Below are positions 1-8,013 of a DNA stretch of 64,000 nucleotides, in pieces. A program made the translations under genes and the position numbers. How positions within the stretch are numbered: position 1 is the first letter of the stretch; every line of letters begins with the position of its first letter. Under the pieces are notes generated by a model. The model saw nothing but the letters and a program-made list of their open reading frames with translations. It was not told where the DNA came from and ran no database searches. Origin of the DNA: Dokdonella fugitiva (GTDB lineage: Bacteria; Pseudomonadota; Gammaproteobacteria; Xanthomonadales; Rhodanobacteraceae); contig NZ_JACGXL010000001.1 in NCBI RefSeq assembly GCF_014138265.1, positions 690,525 through 754,524 of the forward strand. The letters are read 5' to 3'.

Positions 1-16
1 CGGCTGCCGCTGGCGA

Positions 17-961
17 TCAGGAATGGGCGCCGCCGCAGGGTCCCGCGGCGCACCCGCCGGTTTCGACCTGCACGGTCACGTGGACGACCCCGAAGCGCTC
101 GCGCAGCACGCGCTGCGCGCCGTCGATCGCGCGGTCCGGATCGGCGCCCTGTTCCACTCGCGCATGCAAGGTCGCCATCGCGCGACCACCGGACAGTTCC
201 CACAGGTGGACGTGGTGGACATCGACGATGCCGATGTCCGCCGACTGCAGCACGCTCGCGACGCTCGCCGCGTCGAATCCGGACGGCGCGCCTTCGAGCA
301 GGATGTGCCCCGAGCGGCGCAGCAGCTGCCACGCGTTGCCGAGAATGAGCACGGAGACGAGCACGGAAATCGCCGGGTCCGCCCAGTTCCAGCCGAACCT
401 GCGGATCAGCAACGCGGCGGCGACCGCGCCGACCGAACCGAGCAGGTCGCCGAGCACGTGCAGACGCGCACTCGCGGTGTTGACGTCGTCGTGGTCGTGG
501 TCGTGCAGCACGCGCAACACGAGTGCGTTGACGAGCAGGCCCCCGACCGCGACCACGAGCATCGGACCAGTGAGGATCATCGTCGGCTGCATCAGGCGAC
601 CGGCCGCTTCCGCGACGATCCACGCGACGAGCACGAACTGGGCGAGCGCGTTGGTGTAGCCGACCAGCACTTCCAGGCGCGCGTAGCCGAAACTGCGCCG
701 CGCGTCGGCCGGCCGCTGCGCGAAGCGCGCCCCGAGCCAGGCGAACAGCAGCGCCAGCGCGTCGACGAGCATGTGCCCCGCGTCCGCGAGCAGCGCGAGT
801 GAACCGGACCACCAGCCGCCCGCGGCCTCGCCGACGAGCGTGCAGGCGGTCAGCGCGAACGCGATCAGCAGTCGCCGCTCGCGCTCGCTGCCCGACCGGT
901 GCGGATGGGCGTGCGCGTGATCGCCGGACGCGGGGTGCGCGTGGTCGTGCGAATGACTCAT
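17..961 (-). CDS. Cation diffusion facilitator (CzcD-type Zn/Co/Cd efflux)
   Basis: This 314-residue protein belongs to the cation diffusion facilitator family, inner-membrane antiporters that export Zn2+, Co2+ or Cd2+ in exchange for protons. The N-terminus is His-rich (MSHSHDHAHP). The first two transmembrane helices carry the LLADAGHMLVDA signature and a later helix carries HVLGDLLGSVGA; both HxxxD metal-site motifs are intact. A short His/Asp loop (LHDHDHDD) sits between helices 4 and 5. The C-terminal domain (about 220-300) contains VHHVHLWELSGG, typical of the cytoplasmic metal-sensing domain. The ATG at 961 is the first start. It lies 67 bp behind the MerC-like gene on the same strand, so the two are probably co-transcribed. 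The exact metal is inferred from the Zur-associated neighbourhood. Confidence 0.93.
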   Translation of the reverse strand: MSHSHDHAHPASGDHAHAHPHRSGSERERRLLIAFALTACTLVGEAAGGWWSGSLALLADAGHMLVDALALLFAWLGARFAQRPADARRSFGYARLEVLVGYTNALAQFVLVAWIVAEAAGRLMQPTMILTGPMLVVAVGGLLVNALVLRVLHDHDHDDVNTASARLHVLGDLLGSVGAVAAALLIRRFGWNWADPAISVLVSVLILGNAWQLLRRSGHILLEGAPSGFDAASVASVLQSADIGIVDVHHVHLWELSGGRAMATLHARVEQGADPDRAIDGAQRVLRERFGVVHVTVQVETGGCAAGPCGGAHS

Positions 962-1028
962 GGCGGCAGGCGCGGATCCATCGCCGGGATGCTAGGCGCC
1001 GCGTCGGCGGTTACACAATCACGGGCGC

Positions 1029-1445
1029 TCAATGACCGCATGCCGCGTCGTGCACGTGTCGATGGGCGAGGCGCAGGTTGGTCACGTGCGAGAGCGCCAC
1101 GAGCATGCCGCCGAGGCTGACCAGCAGCGCGTGCACGAGCGGCCGTCCGTCGATGTCGATGACGATGCCCGCGATCAGCAGGACCACACCGGGAACGAGG
1201 AACCAGAACGCGCGCAAGCGCCGGTGGCGGCGGAAGCCGAACGCGAGCGACGCCAGCGCGAGCACGCTCGCGCACGCGATGAAGCCGCGCTCGAACGCGT
1301 GATCGGCGAGAAAGCCGAGACCGAGTGCAGGCAGCACGGCCAGCAGCAGCGGCAGCGCCGCACAGTGCAATGCGCACACGAACGACGCCGTCGCCCCGAA
1401 ACGATCGGCGAGATGGGCGAAACGGATGGGATTGCGTCGTGCCAA
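1029..1445 (-). CDS. MerC-like membrane protein
   Basis: A small inner-membrane protein with about four transmembrane helices, a cysteine pair in the first helix (FVCALHCAAL, C24/C28) and a His/Cys-rich tail (HRHVHDAACGH), matching the MerC domain family of metal-transport proteins. I chose the TTG at 1445 because GAGGGA lies about 7 bases upstream and a -10-like TACAAT (minus strand, 1469-1474) sits just before it. An ATG at 1538 in the same frame would add 31 poorly conserved residues, and the longest frame would run through the Zur box. It is divergent from the ZnuD-like receptor and followed by the CDF pump. No merR, merT or merA is present, so a zinc-related role is more likely than mercury resistance. 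Confidence 0.75.
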   Translation of the reverse strand: MARRNPIRFAHLADRFGATASFVCALHCAALPLLLAVLPALGLGFLADHAFERGFIACASVLALASLAFGFRRHRRLRAFWFLVPGVVLLIAGIVIDIDGRPLVHALLVSLGGMLVALSHVTNLRLAHRHVHDAACGH

Positions 1446-1565
1446 GTCGGGGTCCCTCGCGGGGCTACATTGTAACGCTGCAAGGAACGTCGTGGTGGCG
1501 ACGCGTCGGCCTTTCAACGGCGGGGGCTCGGCTTGCATGACCTTCGGCGCAGGTGGGATCGGTAT

Positions 1566-1580
1566 TGTTACTATATAACA
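1566..1580 (+). promoter_or_regulatory. Putative Zur box
   Basis: The sequence TGTTACTATATAACA is a near-perfect inverted repeat with TGTTA and TAACA arms. It resembles the gammaproteobacterial Zur consensus TGTTATAnTATAACA, differing at two inner positions. It lies 42 bp before the start of the ZnuD-like receptor gene and stands out from the surrounding GC-rich DNA. A zur gene is present at 29423-29917, so the regulator is available. Confidence 0.72.
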
Positions 1581-1622
1581 TATCACTCAACCTTTCCCCA
1601 GCCATCCGAAGGAGTGCTGCCG

Positions 1623-3656
1623 ATGCCGATCCATCGCCTCGCCCTGGCCGTCTGCGCCGGTCTCGCGTTGTCCACCCTGCAGGTCCGTGCCGCCCCTGCC
1701 GACGTCTCCGACGCCGCGACCGCCGACGGCGCGCCACCGCCGGAGGCCGAACGCAGCGGCGCCAAGCCGAAAGTCGACCGCGAAACGCTGCCGACCGTCG
1801 TCGTCAACGCAATGCCCGGCCAGCAGCAGGCCGACCAGGTCGTCGCGCCCGTGAGCGTCCTGTCCGGCGCCGAACTCGACGAGGCGCGTGCCGGCACGAT
1901 CGGCCAGACCGTCTCGAACGTGCCCGGCGTGCAGACGACCTCGTTCGGCCAGGGCGTCGGTCGCCCGGTGATCCGCGGCTTCGACGGCCCGCGCGTATCG
2001 GTGCTCAGCGATGGTCTCGGCTCCGAAGACGTGTCGAACGTGAGCCAGGACCATGCTGTCACGGTCGAACCGTTCCTCGCCGACCAGATCGAGATCCTCA
2101 AGGGACCGTCCACGCTGCTCTACGGCTCCGGGGCGATCGGCGGCATCGTCAACGTCGTCGACGGGCGCATCCCCAGCGTCGTGCCCGCGGATGGCGTCAG
2201 CGGGCGCGTGCAGGTCGGCTACGACAGCGTGTCGGACGGCAACTCGGAAGCGTTCCGCGTCGATGCGGGCGGCAACGGCTTCGCGGTCCACGCGGATGGA
2301 CTCAGTCGGCGCGATCACGACTACGACATCCCGGGCGAAACGCTGCCGAACAGCTACGTGCACACGAACGCCGGCGCGATCGGTGGTTCGGCGATCGGCG
2401 ACTGGGGCTATCTCGGCCTGTCCGTCTCGCGCTACCTCGACACCTACGGCAACCCGGCCGAAGCAGGCGATGCGGTGACCGGCGAAGCCCCGGTGCACCT
2501 GCAGATGGCGCAGACGCGCTACGACCTCAAGGGCGCGATCAACGCGCCGTTCGCGGGCATCGACAAGCTCGAGCTGAGCGTCGGCCACACCGACTACCAG
2601 CACATCGAGTTCGACGGCGACGTGCCGGGCACGACCTTCACCAACGACGCCAACGAAGGGCGCCTGCTGCTCACCCACGCACCGCTCGCCGGCTGGCTCG
2701 GCGCGTTCGGCGTGCAGGCGTTCCATCGCGACTTCGCCGCGGTCGGCGACGAGACCTTCGTGCCGCCGACGTCGACGCGCGGGCTCGGCCTGTTCGTGAC
2801 CGAGCGCCGCGACTTCGGTGCGCTCGACGTCGACCTCGGCGCGCGCGTCGATCGACAGAGCAGCACGCCCGACGGCGGCGACGAACGCGATTTCCATCCG
2901 TACAGCGTGTCCGCGGGCCTGGCATGGCGCATCGACGATGCCTGGCACGTCACGCTCAACCTCGACCGCGCGCAGCGCGCGCCGGCCGAGGAGGAACTGT
3001 TCGCGAACGGTCCGCACGACGCGTCCGCGACGTTCGAAGTCGGCGATCCTCAGCTGCGCGAGGAAACCGCGAACCAGGCCGAGCTCGGACTGCACTGGCA
3101 CGGCGAGCGCGTCGACGCGAAGGTCGCCGTCTACGCGAACCACTACGACGACTTCATCTATCTCGCCGACACCGGCCGCGTCGAGGACGACCTGCCCGTG
3201 CGCGACTGGTCGCAGGCGAACGCACGCTTCCACGGCGGCGAAGCCGAGGCGACCGTGCATCTCGCGGCGAATGCGAGCGGCCACTACGACCTGCGCATCT
3301 GGGGCGACACCGTGCGCGCGACCCTCGAGGACGGCGGCAACCTGCCGCGCATCCCCGCCGCGCGCGCCGGCAGCGAGCTGTCCTGGCACGACGACCGCTG
3401 GCGCGCGAGCGTCGGCGCGACGCACTATTTCGCGCAGGACGACACCGCAGCGTTCGAAACATCGACTGCCGGCTTCACCCTCGTCAACGCGCACGTGGCC
3501 TGGAGCTTCTACGCGAACGACCGCAGCAGCTGGGAGGCGTTCCTCGACGGCAACAACCTCGCCGACCAGACGGCGCGCCTGTCGACCTCGCTGATCAAGG
3601 ACGCCGCACCGCTGCCCGGACGCAACGTCTCGATCGGCATCCGCGGGATGTTCTGA
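1623..3656 (+). CDS. ZnuD-like TonB-dependent zinc receptor
   Basis: This 677-residue outer-membrane receptor has a signal peptide (about residues 1-24), a TonB-box-like TVVVNA, a plug domain (about 50-190) with the ILKGPSTLLYGSGAIGGIVNVVDG core, and a beta-barrel ending in Phe. The plug text VLSDGLGSEDVSNVSQDHAV resembles the ZnuD zinc-piracy receptor family, and His/Asp-rich extracellular segments such as SRRDHDYDIPG follow. The ATG at 1623 is preceded by AAGGAG. An upstream in-frame ATG at 1533 would place the Zur box inside the gene and hide the signal peptide, so it is rejected. Repression by Zur under zinc sufficiency is inferred from the box at 1566-1580. Zinc is the likely substrate, although related receptors also take heme or other metals. 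Confidence 0.85.
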   Translation: MPIHRLALAVCAGLALSTLQVRAAPADVSDAATADGAPPPEAERSGAKPKVDRETLPTVVVNAMPGQQQADQVVAPVSVLSGAELDEARAGTIGQTVSNVPGVQTTSFGQGVGRPVIRGFDGPRVSVLSDGLGSEDVSNVSQDHAVTVEPFLADQIEILKGPSTLLYGSGAIGGIVNVVDGRIPSVVPADGVSGRVQVGYDSVSDGNSEAFRVDAGGNGFAVHADGLSRRDHDYDIPGETLPNSYVHTNAGAIGGSAIGDWGYLGLSVSRYLDTYGNPAEAGDAVTGEAPVHLQMAQTRYDLKGAINAPFAGIDKLELSVGHTDYQHIEFDGDVPGTTFTNDANEGRLLLTHAPLAGWLGAFGVQAFHRDFAAVGDETFVPPTSTRGLGLFVTERRDFGALDVDLGARVDRQSSTPDGGDERDFHPYSVSAGLAWRIDDAWHVTLNLDRAQRAPAEEELFANGPHDASATFEVGDPQLREETANQAELGLHWHGERVDAKVAVYANHYDDFIYLADTGRVEDDLPVRDWSQANARFHGGEAEATVHLAANASGHYDLRIWGDTVRATLEDGGNLPRIPAARAGSELSWHDDRWRASVGATHYFAQDDTAAFETSTAGFTLVNAHVAWSFYANDRSSWEAFLDGNNLADQTARLSTSLIKDAAPLPGRNVSIGIRGMF

Positions 3657-3665
3657 CGCGCGCGA

Positions 3666-6600
3666 TCATCCGTCCCATTCCGCGACGAGTTCGCGGAATG
3701 GGCGGTCGAGGTGGATGCCGGCCGCGTCGTAGCCGGTCTCTTCCTCGCCGTCGACGCGCACGCGCGACGGGCGCTCACGCGAGGGCCAGGCGACGTGGAG
3801 CGCCGTGTCGCGACGCAGGCCGGGATCGATCGATACGCTGAGGCGAGACCCGTCGCGGCGTGCACGCAGGCCGAGCCGGCCGTACGCCGTCGGCACGTCG
3901 CCGAGCGCGAGGCCGTCGCCGTCGAGCCACGACGGCGGCGTCCCCGGCAGCACGTCGAGCACACCATCGCCTTCGTGGAACAGCATGCCGAACAACGCGC
4001 GCGCATACTCCGAACCGATCCAGGTGTGCGGCATGTCGCCGAGATAGATCGCGTGGCGCGGGTCGGAATAGACGACTTCCGCGAGCACATGCCATTCCGG
4101 CGGCCGCCGGTCGCGCAGCAGGCGCGAGAGCAGTTCCTCCGCCTCGCGCGGCCGACCGAGATGGACATAGCTGAGTACGTTGCGCATCTCGTACGGCGTG
4201 TAGGCGTACAACGCATCGGGGGCGCCGCGCTTGCGCACGTCGTCGAGGTAGCGCGCGAAGGTCCGCTGCAGCGCGTCGGCGGGCAGCAGGTCCTGCTGTC
4301 CAGCCGGATCGAGCCCGATCGACACGCCGGCCGGATCGCCGTCGCCGAGATCTGCCGAGGCCGGGATGACGTCGGCCCCTTTCCACCGCATCGTCGCGCG
4401 GATCGACGCCGCGACGGATTCGCGCAGCGCCGCGTATTGCGCGCGCGCCCACGTCGCCGTCGCCTCGTCGCCCCACGCCTGCGCGAGCCAGGCGCCGTTG
4501 TGCCAGCCCTTCAACGCCCAGTAGTCGTCCCAGTAGCTGTGCGTCGGGGTGGAATAGCCTTCATGGCTGATCGACGGCGCGATGATGCCGCGGAAGCGTT
4601 CGGGTGCGTCGTGGCCGGCCATGTAGCCGGGCACGAGCGTGCGCTCGCGCAGGCGCTGCAGGAATTCGAGCGCGGAGCGCACCTGCGGTCGATAATCGCG
4701 TACGGTCGCGGCGCCGCCGTCGAGGCGCGCGATCTCGGCGACCAGCCACACGAACTCGCCCTGGCTGTCGTACTCGAGGTCGGATCCGAAGCCGCGGTTG
4801 ACCGACCCATCGTCGTTCAGGATCGGCGAGACGAGTCCGTCCTCGTGCACCGCATGGCGCGCGTACCAGCGCAAGTAGTCGCGCGCGCTCGACGCCATGC
4901 CCATGCGCAGCAGCACCGCGGCGGTGGCCGAACCATCTCGGATGAACGAACGGTTGTAGTTGCGCGGCCCGGGCTGCATCGCCGGGCCGGTCTGGTTGAG
5001 CAGCATGTATGCCGCCTGCGCGCGCAGCATGTCGACGAGCGATCGATCGGGCAGTTGCACGCGGATGCCGCCGAGGCGTTCCTGCCACTGTGCCGACACG
5101 CGCGTCGCGGCGTCGTCGAACGCATGCGCCGGATCCTTCGCGAACGCCGAATCGTCGAACGGCGGTGCGTCGGGAAGCCGCGCCGCGCTCGTGTCGAAGC
5201 GCTCGTGGCCGAGCGGGAACGCGAGCACGACATCGCGGCGCTCGCCCGGCGCGACGTGCACGCGGTACGAGAGCAGGCCGGCGCCGAGTCCATCGGGATC
5301 CTGCACACGCGATGCATTCGGCACCGTTCGCGCGACGACGTCGCGCGTGATCTCGCCTTCGCCGCGTGGGCCGAACGCAGCCACGCCCTGCGCGTCCGGC
5401 CTGTCGATCGACCGCAGCAGCACGCGGCCGTTCACGCGCACGGACGAGCCGGTGCCCGCGGGCTCGATCGCGATCTCGCGGATCGGCGACGGACCGCCGT
5501 TCTGCCACGGCGGGCTCACCTGCATCGGCCGCACGAGCAGCACGAGGTCGCCGTCGACGACCGCATCGCCATCGTTGGCGATGCGGTGGCGCACGAGCGT
5601 GACCGGATGACCGTCCTGCTCGATCGCGAACGCATCGCTGCGCAACGTCAGCCCGCGGCGCGGGTGCCACTGCACGTCCGGCATCGGCTTCCAACCGTCG
5701 CGCAGGCGATGCTCGAGTGCCGCGTCGTAGGCGGCCACCGCACCCTGCGCGTCGCGCCAGAGCGGTTGCACGAGCGGCGCGCCCTTGTACGCCTCGAGAT
5801 CGCCGTATTCGTCGAACACGCTCTTCTGCACGCCGGCCGGCACGCCGACGACGGTCCAGTACACCTGCCGCGCACGCAACGTCGCGGGGAACAGCGCCGC
5901 ATGCGCGCGCGACGCGGCGATCTCGTAACGCTTCATCGGCGTCATCGTCCGATCGGGACCGAGCAGGCGCAGGCGACGGATCGCCACCGCCTCGCCGTCG
6001 CCGGCGCCCGCACGCAGGCGCAACGCGCTCGCCGTACGCACCTGCGCGGCGGCAAGGTACGAGCCGTCGATCGGCGCACCGGGATCCTCCGCGAGCGGCG
6101 ACCAACGGCCATCGGCGTCGCGTGCATCGAGCCTCGCCTCGCGCGGCGCGCGCTGCCACGTCACCTCGAGTCCCGCGAGCGGCAATGCACGCGGCAGCTC
6201 GACGACGAGTTCGCGCACCGAACCGCGCGGCGCCAGCGTGCGCGGCGCGGCGCCGCGCCACAACGCAGCGGGATCAGCGCGGCCCTCGACGCCGGTGATG
6301 TGCGGCGCCTCGCGAGCGGACAACGGTTCGAACTCGAGCACCGACACGCCCCAGTCGGCCGTGCGCGCGGGGCTGCACAACCGCACGTAGCGGGCGCGCG
6401 CGGCCGGGAAGAACACGTCGTCGACGCCGCCACGGGCATCGTCCGTTTCGAATGCGGTCGTCCACGCCGTGCCGTCGAGCGACAGCTGGATCGAATAGGC
6501 GTGCGCGAAACCCGAGTCCCAGCGGATGAGCACGCCGCCGAGTTCGGCGGTGCGGCCGAGATCGACCTGGAACCAGTGTCCCGGCGAGAACGCACCGCCC

Positions 6601-6803
6601 CAATAGGTCTTCGGATCACCGTCGATCGCCTTGTCCGGAGCGACTGCCGCGGTCTGCTCGGAGGAACTGCTCGCGCGCCATTGCTGGCGCCGCGGGAGAT
6701 CGGATTCGCGACCGGTCGCTGCCGAAGCAGCCAGCAGGATGACGGTACCGATGACCGCACGACAGCAGGCAGGAAACCACGAGCGACTTCCATGCGGTCT
6801 CAT
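3666..6803 (-). CDS. Secreted six-hairpin glycosidase with F5/8C domain
   Basis: This 1045-residue protein has an N-terminal signal segment (about 1-31). An F5/8 type C (discoidin) domain follows at about 40-165 (AIDGDPKTYWGGAFSPGHWFQVDLG ends in a typical strand). A large C-terminal region (about 590-1000) looks like an (alpha/alpha)6 six-hairpin glycosidase. Conserved-looking motifs are NYNRSFIRDG, SISHEGYS, SYWDDYWALKG, YTPYEMRN and GDMPHTWIGSEY. All recur in the protein at 17136-20303, so the two are paralogues. The gene is divergent from lacI and has an operator 41 bp upstream of its start, which suggests control by that repressor. I cannot name the GH family or the exact bond cleaved; a glucan or its oligosaccharides is inferred from context. 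Confidence 0.75.
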   Translation of the reverse strand: MRPHGSRSWFPACCRAVIGTVILLAASAATGRESDLPRRQQWRASSSSEQTAAVAPDKAIDGDPKTYWGGAFSPGHWFQVDLGRTAELGGVLIRWDSGFAHAYSIQLSLDGTAWTTAFETDDARGGVDDVFFPAARARYVRLCSPARTADWGVSVLEFEPLSAREAPHITGVEGRADPAALWRGAAPRTLAPRGSVRELVVELPRALPLAGLEVTWQRAPREARLDARDADGRWSPLAEDPGAPIDGSYLAAAQVRTASALRLRAGAGDGEAVAIRRLRLLGPDRTMTPMKRYEIAASRAHAALFPATLRARQVYWTVVGVPAGVQKSVFDEYGDLEAYKGAPLVQPLWRDAQGAVAAYDAALEHRLRDGWKPMPDVQWHPRRGLTLRSDAFAIEQDGHPVTLVRHRIANDGDAVVDGDLVLLVRPMQVSPPWQNGGPSPIREIAIEPAGTGSSVRVNGRVLLRSIDRPDAQGVAAFGPRGEGEITRDVVARTVPNASRVQDPDGLGAGLLSYRVHVAPGERRDVVLAFPLGHERFDTSAARLPDAPPFDDSAFAKDPAHAFDDAATRVSAQWQERLGGIRVQLPDRSLVDMLRAQAAYMLLNQTGPAMQPGPRNYNRSFIRDGSATAAVLLRMGMASSARDYLRWYARHAVHEDGLVSPILNDDGSVNRGFGSDLEYDSQGEFVWLVAEIARLDGGAATVRDYRPQVRSALEFLQRLRERTLVPGYMAGHDAPERFRGIIAPSISHEGYSTPTHSYWDDYWALKGWHNGAWLAQAWGDEATATWARAQYAALRESVAASIRATMRWKGADVIPASADLGDGDPAGVSIGLDPAGQQDLLPADALQRTFARYLDDVRKRGAPDALYAYTPYEMRNVLSYVHLGRPREAEELLSRLLRDRRPPEWHVLAEVVYSDPRHAIYLGDMPHTWIGSEYARALFGMLFHEGDGVLDVLPGTPPSWLDGDGLALGDVPTAYGRLGLRARRDGSRLSVSIDPGLRRDTALHVAWPSRERPSRVRVDGEEETGYDAAGIHLDRPFRELVAEWDG
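3674..3702 (+). terminator. Hairpin terminator after the ZnuD-like gene
   Basis: A perfect 12-bp stem (CCCATTCCGCGA/TCGCGGAATGGG) with a 5-nt loop begins 18 bp after the receptor stop codon. No T-tract follows. It lies entirely inside the last codons of the convergent glycosidase gene, so it would form in transcripts from both strands. Confidence 0.5.
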
Positions 6804-6843
6804 CGGCGCTCCGATGTCTACAGGGACGACCGAAGAGTAGCCG

Positions 6844-6857
6844 TGAAAACGTTTACA
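6844..6857. promoter_or_regulatory. LacI-family operator, glycosidase side
   Basis: TGAAAACGTTTACA is a 14-bp inverted repeat centred on CG with one mismatch between half-sites. It has the A/T-rich arms and central CG typical of LacI/GalR-family operators. It lies 41 bp upstream of the divergent glycosidase gene and matches the perfect operator before lacI at 13 of 14 positions. Confidence 0.75.
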
Positions 6858-6941
6858 TGCGAGACACGGCAGCTGACCGGCACCCGGCGACTTTCGAGGC
6901 TGCTGTGACGCAGCATGACAATTCCGTTAAGTGCCCGCATC

Positions 6942-6957
6942 ATGTAAACGTTTACAT
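6942..6957. promoter_or_regulatory. LacI-family operator before lacI gene
   Basis: ATGTAAACGTTTACAT is a perfect 16-bp palindrome with the central CG of LacI-family operators. It ends 14 bp before the ATG of the repressor gene, so it probably mediates autoregulation and control of the genes that follow. Confidence 0.85.
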
Positions 6958-6971
6958 CACATGATGCGCAC

Positions 6972-7970
6972 ATGGCCGTAACCATCAAGGATGTTGCCAA
7001 AGCTGCGGGCGTGTCCGTCGCATCGGTGTCGCGTGCACTCAACGGTCGCGACAACGTCACCGACGAGACGCGGCACCGCATCCTCGACGTCGCGACGAAG
7101 CTGCGTTATCGACCGAACGACGCCGCGCGCAGCCTCATCACCAAGCGCACGCAGACGATCGGCGCGGTGCTGCCGGACCTGCACGGCGAGTTCTTCTCCG
7201 AACTCATCCGCGGCATCGACGTCGCCGCGCGCGCGCAGGGACTGCACCTGCTCGTGTCGAGTTCGCATGGCGACGTCGACGAGGCGACCGCGGCGATCCG
7301 CGCGATGCAGGGGCGCGTCGACGGCTTGCTCGTCATGTCGCCGCACGTCGACGCGTCGTTCCTGCACGAGAGCCTGCCGGAAGCCTTGCCGGCGGTGCTC
7401 ATGAACGCGCCGCAGGATCACTCGCGCTTCCCGACCCTCAATCTCGACAACCACGGCGGCGCCGTCGCGATGACGCGCCACCTGCTCGGCCGCGGCCATC
7501 GGCGCATCGCGATGATCGGCGGGCCGGCCGGCAACCTCGACGCCGACGAACGCCGTCGCGGCTGGCTCGACGCACTCGGCGAAGCTTCGCTCGCACGCGA
7601 CGCGCTGCTGCTCGACGGCGATTTCTCGGAGGAATCGGGCTACGCGGCCGGCAAGCGCATCGTCGCGCTCGCGCAGCGTCCGGACGCCGTGTTCGCGGCC
7701 AACGACATGATGGCGGTCGGCTGCCTGATCGCTCTCGTCGAAAGCGGAGTGCGCGTTCCCGACGACGTCGCTCTGGCCGGTTTCGACGACGTGCCGATCG
7801 CGCGCTACGTCACGCCGCAGCTCACGACCGTGCGCGTGCGCATCGCCGACCTCGGTCGCGCTGCGTTCAATCGCCTCATCGCCGAACTGGAGTCGCCGGG
7901 TTCGTTGCCGGCGCGGACCGAAATACTGCCGTGTGAAATCGTCGTGCGCGCTTCCAGCGGCGACGCCTGA
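6972..7970 (+). CDS. LacI/GalR-family sugar repressor
   Basis: A 332-residue regulator with an N-terminal LacI helix-turn-helix (TIKDVAKAAGVSVASVSRAL, residues 4-23) and hinge region. A periplasmic-binding-protein-like effector domain follows (about 60-330), with typical TIGAVLPDLHGEFF, GHRRIAMIGGP and VPDDVALAGFDD segments. It is local: near-identical operators flank the gene and a third copy lies before the beta-glucosidase/Entner-Doudoroff operon at 27.5 kb. The inducer is probably a sugar released from the glucan, but the sequence does not identify it. It is the first gene of a same-strand run to 20303. Confidence 0.93.
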   Translation: MAVTIKDVAKAAGVSVASVSRALNGRDNVTDETRHRILDVATKLRYRPNDAARSLITKRTQTIGAVLPDLHGEFFSELIRGIDVAARAQGLHLLVSSSHGDVDEATAAIRAMQGRVDGLLVMSPHVDASFLHESLPEALPAVLMNAPQDHSRFPTLNLDNHGGAVAMTRHLLGRGHRRIAMIGGPAGNLDADERRRGWLDALGEASLARDALLLDGDFSEESGYAAGKRIVALAQRPDAVFAANDMMAVGCLIALVESGVRVPDDVALAGFDDVPIARYVTPQLTTVRVRIADLGRAAFNRLIAELESPGSLPARTEILPCEIVVRASSGDA

Positions 7971-8013
7971 ATCCAACCATTCGATTGGCCGTTAGCGTGC
8001 CGGGGAGAGAGTC

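Noticed and set aside
1460-1480. MerR-type operator before the MerC-like gene
   Set aside because: TTACAATGTA could suggest a dyad, but the arms are too short, there is no 19-20 bp promoter spacer and no merR gene is nearby.
1533-1622. Longer reading frame of the ZnuD-like receptor starting at 1533
   Set aside because: It would run through the Zur-box palindrome and bury the signal peptide; the ATG at 1623 has AAGGAG upstream.
3711-6908. A 1065-codon open frame on the plus strand opposite the glycosidase gene
   Set aside because: It is Arg-rich with no domain sense and mirrors codon usage of the real gene on the other strand, a common effect at this GC content.
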